Positions 5,691 to 8,712 of a DNA stretch of 8,712 nt are shown piece by piece. Position 1 is the first letter of the stretch. Every line of letters begins with the position of its first letter. The position numbers and the translations under genes are program-made. The notes under the pieces are model-generated. The model searched no databases. It saw nothing but the letters and a program-made list of their open reading frames with translations, and was not told the origin of the DNA. This stretch comes from Betaproteobacteria bacterium. GTDB taxonomy: Bacteria > Pseudomonadota > Gammaproteobacteria > Burkholderiales > SG8-41. The stretch is taken from assembly GCA_023266245.1 (NCBI GenBank), contig JAHFRO010000090.1, positions 1-8,712 of the forward strand. The letters run 5' to 3'.

Positions 5691-6834
5691 TTTCGAGCTG
5701 GGCGAGACCGTGGACATCCTGCGCGAGTCGGTCGCCAACTTCGCCGCGAGCGAGATCGCCCCTCGTGCCGTCGAGATCGACCGCAGCAACGAGTTTCCCC
5801 GCAATCTCTGGCCCCGGCTCGGCGAACTCGGTCTGCTCGGCATCACGGTCGAGGAGGAATACGGCGGCACCAGCATGGGCTATCTCGCGCATGTCGTTGC
5901 CATGGAAGAGATCAGCCGCGCTTCGGCTGCGGTCGGACTTTCCTACGGCGCGCACTCCAACCTGTGCATCAATCAGATCCGCCGCAACGGCAACGCACAG
6001 CAGAAGCGGCGCTATCTGCCGAAACTGATTTCCGGAGAACACGTCGGCGCGCTCGCCATGAGCGAGCCCAATGCCGGTTCAGATGTGGTGAGCATGAGGC
6101 TCCGCGCGGAAAAGCGCGGCGGCCGTTACGTGCTGAACGGCACCAAGATGTGGATCACCAATGGTCCCGACGCCGACGTGCTGGTGATCTACGCCAAGAC
6201 CGATCCCGCGGCGGGCGCCCGCGGCATCACCGCTTTCATCGCCGAGAATACCTTCAAAGGATTTTCGACCGCGCAGAAGCTCGACAAGCTGGGCATGCGC
6301 GGCTCCAACACCTGCGAGCTCGTGTTCCAGGATTGCGAAGTGCCGGAAGAGAACGTGCTCGGCGCGGTCGGTAATGGTATTGATGTGCTGATGAGCGGGC
6401 TCGACTACGAGCGCACCGTGCTCGCCGGCGGGCCGCTCGGCATCATGCAGGCGTGCATGGACGTAGTGCTCCCGTACGTGCATCAGCGCAAGCAGTTCGA
6501 TCAGCCTATCGGCGAGTTCCAGCTAATGCAGGGCAAGCTCGCCGACATGTACGTGACCTTAAATGCCTGCCGCGCTTACGTCTATGCGGTGGGGCGTGCC
6601 TGCGACCGCAACGAAGTCACGCGCAAGGACGCCGCCGGCGCGATACTGTACGCCGCGGAACGCGCGACCTGGATGGCACTCGAGGCGATCCAGTGCCTGG
6701 GCGGCACAGGCTACATTAACGACGCACCGGCCGGCCGATTACTGCGTGACGCCAAGCTTTATGAAATCGGGGCTGGTACTTCGGAGATCCGACGGTGGTT
6801 AATTGGGAGGGAACTCTACGAGGAAACCCGCTGA
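5674..6834 (+). CDS. liuA: Isovaleryl-CoA dehydrogenase
   Basis: An FAD-dependent acyl-CoA dehydrogenase of 386 residues, full length. It oxidises isovaleryl-CoA to 3-methylcrotonyl-CoA in leucine catabolism and passes electrons to ETF. Family blocks in order are GITVEEEYGG (56-65), GLSYGAHSNLCINQIRRNGN (88-107), AMSEPNAGSD (128-137), MWITNG (159-164), KLGMRGSNTCEL (205-216), GLDYERTVLAGGPLG (242-256), QRKQFDQPIGEFQ, CLGGTGY (341-347) and EIGAGTSEIRR. The catalytic base is inferred to be E246 in DYER, the position characteristic of isovaleryl-CoA dehydrogenases, unlike the later Glu of most other acyl-CoA dehydrogenases. The start is fixed by an in-frame TGA shortly upstream. The nearest purine-rich site, GAAGGA at 5653-5658, is 15 nt away, which is weak; an overlapping short ORF with a strong site may help. 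It lies downstream of liuR and the second operator. Confidence 0.95.
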   Translation: MYLGLNFELGETVDILRESVANFAASEIAPRAVEIDRSNEFPRNLWPRLGELGLLGITVEEEYGGTSMGYLAHVVAMEEISRASAAVGLSYGAHSNLCINQIRRNGNAQQKRRYLPKLISGEHVGALAMSEPNAGSDVVSMRLRAEKRGGRYVLNGTKMWITNGPDADVLVIYAKTDPAAGARGITAFIAENTFKGFSTAQKLDKLGMRGSNTCELVFQDCEVPEENVLGAVGNGIDVLMSGLDYERTVLAGGPLGIMQACMDVVLPYVHQRKQFDQPIGEFQLMQGKLADMYVTLNACRAYVYAVGRACDRNEVTRKDAAGAILYAAERATWMALEAIQCLGGTGYINDAPAGRLLRDAKLYEIGAGTSEIRRWLIGRELYEETR

Positions 6835-6874
6835 TGTCTCGCTGCCCCGATTTCATTAGCAATTACTACCATTT

Positions 6875-6906
6875 ATGCCGCTGATCGGCAGCAGGATCAG
6901 CGGCAT
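6875..6906. other. Perfect 12-bp stem, 8-nt loop hairpin between liuA and the thiolase gene
   Basis: ATGCCGCTGATC (6875-6886) and GATCAGCGGCAT (6895-6906) are exact reverse complements around an 8-nt loop. A T-G wobble and further T-A pairs outside extend the stem to about 15. No T-run follows on either strand, so it is not a standard intrinsic terminator. It sits in the 109-bp gap inside the presumed operon and may instead stabilise or process the mRNA, or be a partial terminator. Confidence 0.85.
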
Positions 6907-6943
6907 GAAGTGACCACTAACTGACACGAGAAATCAACGAGAT

Positions 6944-8131
6944 ATGCCAAATGATCCGATTGTGATTGCCTCCGCCGCCCGCACGCCTATGGGCGGATTC
7001 ATGGGTGACCTGAAATCGCTCGCGGCGCCCGAGCTGGGCGCCACCGCCATCAGGGCAGCGGTGGAGCGCGCGGGCGTGAAACCCGGCGACGTTCAGGAAG
7101 TGATCATGGGCAACGTGCTCCCCGCCGGCCAAGGCCAGGCGCCGGCGCGCCAGGCCGCTCTTGGCGCGGGGCTGCCGCCGGCGACCGGCTGCATGACCAT
7201 CAACAAGGTGTGCGGCTCGGGCATGAAGGCGGCGATGCTCGCGCACGACCTCATCACGCTCGGCACCAACAGCGTGATGGTGGCAGGCGGCATGGAAAGC
7301 ATGAGCAACGCCCCTTATCTACTGCCCAGGGCGCGCGCCGGCTTCCGCCTCGGCCACGGCGAAGTGAAGGACCACATGTTCCTCGACGGGCTGGAGGATG
7401 CCTACGACCGCGGGCGGCTGATGGGGACCTTCGCCGAGGACTGCGCGGCCAAATACCAGTTCTCGCGCGAAGCGCAGGACCGCTACGCCATCACTTCGCT
7501 CACCCGCGCGCAGGATGCGATCAGGAACGGCAGCTTCGAGCGCGAGATCGTGCAGGTCAGGATCGCTGGCGGCAAGAACGAAACCACGGTAAAAATCGAC
7601 GAGCAGCCGCTCAAGGTCAACCTCGACAAGATCCCGCAGTTGAAGCCCGCCTTCAGGAAGGACGGCACGGTGACGCCGGCCAACTCGAGCTCGATCTCCG
7701 ACGGCGCCGCCGCCATGGTGCTGATGCGGCTTTCCGAAGCCGAGAAACGCGGGCTAGCGCCGCTCGCGAAAATCATCGGCTATTCCACGCACTCGCAGGA
7801 GCCGCAGTGGTTCACCACCGCTCCGGTCGGCGCCATCAGGAAGCTTTTCGACCGGACCGGCTGGGACGCCAGGACCACCGATCTGTTCGAGATCAATGAA
7901 GCCTTCGCGGTGGTCGCGATGGCGGCAATGCACGAGCTCAATCTGCCGCACGACAAGGTGAATGTCCACGGCGGCGCCTGCGCGCTGGGGCATCCTCTAG
8001 GCGCTTCCGGCGCACGCATCATGGTGACGCTGCTCGCGGCGCTCGAGAAATACGGGATGAAGCGCGGCATCGCTGCGCTCTGCATCGGCGGCGGCGAGGC
8101 GACCGCGATCGCGCTCGAGCGGATGAACTAG
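6944..8131 (+). CDS. Acetyl-CoA C-acetyltransferase-type thiolase
   Basis: A type II thiolase of 395 residues, full length. It interconverts acetoacetyl-CoA plus CoA with two acetyl-CoA, or related 3-oxoacyl-CoAs. The nucleophile is C90 in NKVCGSGMKAAM. NEAFA lies at 318-322, the general-base H350 in GGACALGHPLGASGAR, and the second cysteine C380 in LCIGGGEATA. In this setting it most likely cleaves the acetoacetyl-CoA formed at the end of leucine degradation. Because phaC lies nearby, it could equally condense acetyl-CoA towards 3-hydroxybutyrate polymer precursors, as PhaA does. Sequence does not separate atoB from phaA function. The ATG at 6944 has only a weak GAG upstream. It follows liuA after a hairpin-containing gap and precedes the isomerase-like gene by 21 bp. 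Confidence 0.93.
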   Translation: MPNDPIVIASAARTPMGGFMGDLKSLAAPELGATAIRAAVERAGVKPGDVQEVIMGNVLPAGQGQAPARQAALGAGLPPATGCMTINKVCGSGMKAAMLAHDLITLGTNSVMVAGGMESMSNAPYLLPRARAGFRLGHGEVKDHMFLDGLEDAYDRGRLMGTFAEDCAAKYQFSREAQDRYAITSLTRAQDAIRNGSFEREIVQVRIAGGKNETTVKIDEQPLKVNLDKIPQLKPAFRKDGTVTPANSSSISDGAAAMVLMRLSEAEKRGLAPLAKIIGYSTHSQEPQWFTTAPVGAIRKLFDRTGWDARTTDLFEINEAFAVVAMAAMHELNLPHDKVNVHGGACALGHPLGASGARIMVTLLAALEKYGMKRGIAALCIGGGEATAIALERMN

Positions 8132-8152
8132 GCCGGCGCACAGGGAGACCGC

Positions 8153-8712
8153 ATGGCAAACCCGATTGATTTCTACTTCGACTTCTCCTCGCCGTACGGC
8201 TACTTTGCGAGCGCGAAGATCGACGAGCTCGCGGCGAAGCACGGCCGCACGGTGGTGTGGCGGCCGATCCTGCTCGGCGCGGTGTTCAAGATCACCGGCC
8301 AGCAGCCGCTGCCGACCATTCCGCTCAAGGGCAGCTACGCCAAGCACGATCTCGTGCGCACCGCGAGGTTGTTGAAAGTTCCGTTCAAGCTGCCGACCAA
8401 GTTCCCGATCGCGAGCACCGCGCCGAGCCGCGCCTTCTACTGGGTGGGGGACAAGGACCCGGCGCTGGCGAAGAAGCTGGCGCAGGCGCTGTTCCACGCC
8501 TACTTCGCCGAGGACCGCGACATCTCCAACCCCGAGGTGACCGGCAACGTCGCCGCCAAGCTCGGCGTGAACAAGGAGGAGCTCACGCAGGCGCTCAACG
8601 ACCCGGCGGTCAAAGAGCGGCTCAAGACGGAAGTGGACGCCGCGATCGAACGCGGCGTGTTCGGCTCGCCCTACATCGTGATCGACGGTGAGCCGTTCTG
8701 GGGCTCGGATCG
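8153..8712 (+). CDS. 2-hydroxychromene-2-carboxylate isomerase-like protein, 3' end cut
   Basis: A DsbA-fold, kappa-class GST-related protein. Characterised members isomerise 2-hydroxychromene-2-carboxylate in naphthalene degradation with glutathione. The open frame runs 186 codons from the ATG at 8153, which has GGGAGA just upstream, to the window edge with no stop. The N-terminal block FYFDFSSPYGYFAS (7-20) carries the serine before proline (S13) that corresponds to the catalytic serine of NahD-type enzymes. The tail GVFGSPYIVIDGEPFWGSD matches the family C-terminus, so only a few residues are missing. There are no other aromatic degradation genes here. Its tight spacing after the thiolase suggests a role in acyl-CoA or detoxification chemistry in the same operon, but the substrate is unknown. 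Confidence 0.9.
   Translation, partial: MANPIDFYFDFSSPYGYFASAKIDELAAKHGRTVVWRPILLGAVFKITGQQPLPTIPLKGSYAKHDLVRTARLLKVPFKLPTKFPIASTAPSRAFYWVGDKDPALAKKLAQALFHAYFAEDRDISNPEVTGNVAAKLGVNKEELTQALNDPAVKERLKTEVDAAIERGVFGSPYIVIDGEPFWGSD

Noticed and set aside
6875..6906. Intrinsic terminator after liuA
   Set aside because: The stem is strong, but no T-run follows on either strand.

Overview
The window looks like high-GC betaproteobacterial chromosome, probably Burkholderiales-like. Pointers are a Bug/TctC-family periplasmic binding protein, a class I PHA synthase, GC-rich codon use and a MerR-type regulator resembling LiuR. This assignment is an inference from gene content, and no rRNA or other marker gene is present. 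I see no tRNA, rRNA, CRISPR array or transposase gene.

The left half (62-4962) is read on the minus strand. In transcription order it holds a class I PHA synthase (phaC), an orphan tripartite-tricarboxylate-type substrate-binding protein, a type II 3-hydroxyacyl-CoA dehydrogenase-like SDR, a small HEPN-like hypothetical gene in an AT-richer island, and the decayed remains of an enoyl-CoA hydratase gene. The island is bounded by imperfect inverted copies of a CTTGGCG-type repeat. The hydratase remnant keeps its start and its end but appears to have lost two internal blocks, the first with a frameshift.

The right half (5076-8712) is read on the plus strand: a LiuR-like MerR regulator, isovaleryl-CoA dehydrogenase (liuA), an acetyl-CoA acetyltransferase-type thiolase and a 2-hydroxychromene-2-carboxylate isomerase-like protein cut by the window edge. 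This resembles the start of a leucine/isovalerate degradation cluster; the remaining liu genes would be expected beyond the right edge.

Two identical 22-bp operator-like sites centred on the palindrome ACGTTAACGT flank the regulator gene. One lies in the phaC/liuR divergent region (5005-5026) and the other between liuR and liuA (5505-5526). The simplest model is that the regulator controls itself and liuA, and possibly phaC. That would tie breakdown of leucine to acetyl-CoA and acetoacetyl-CoA units to their storage as polyhydroxyalkanoate. Points worth a second look are the repeat-bounded HEPN island, the doubly deleted hydratase, the shared operators, a short ORF with a near-ideal Shine-Dalgarno overlapping the liuA start, and a perfect 12-bp hairpin between liuA and the thiolase gene.
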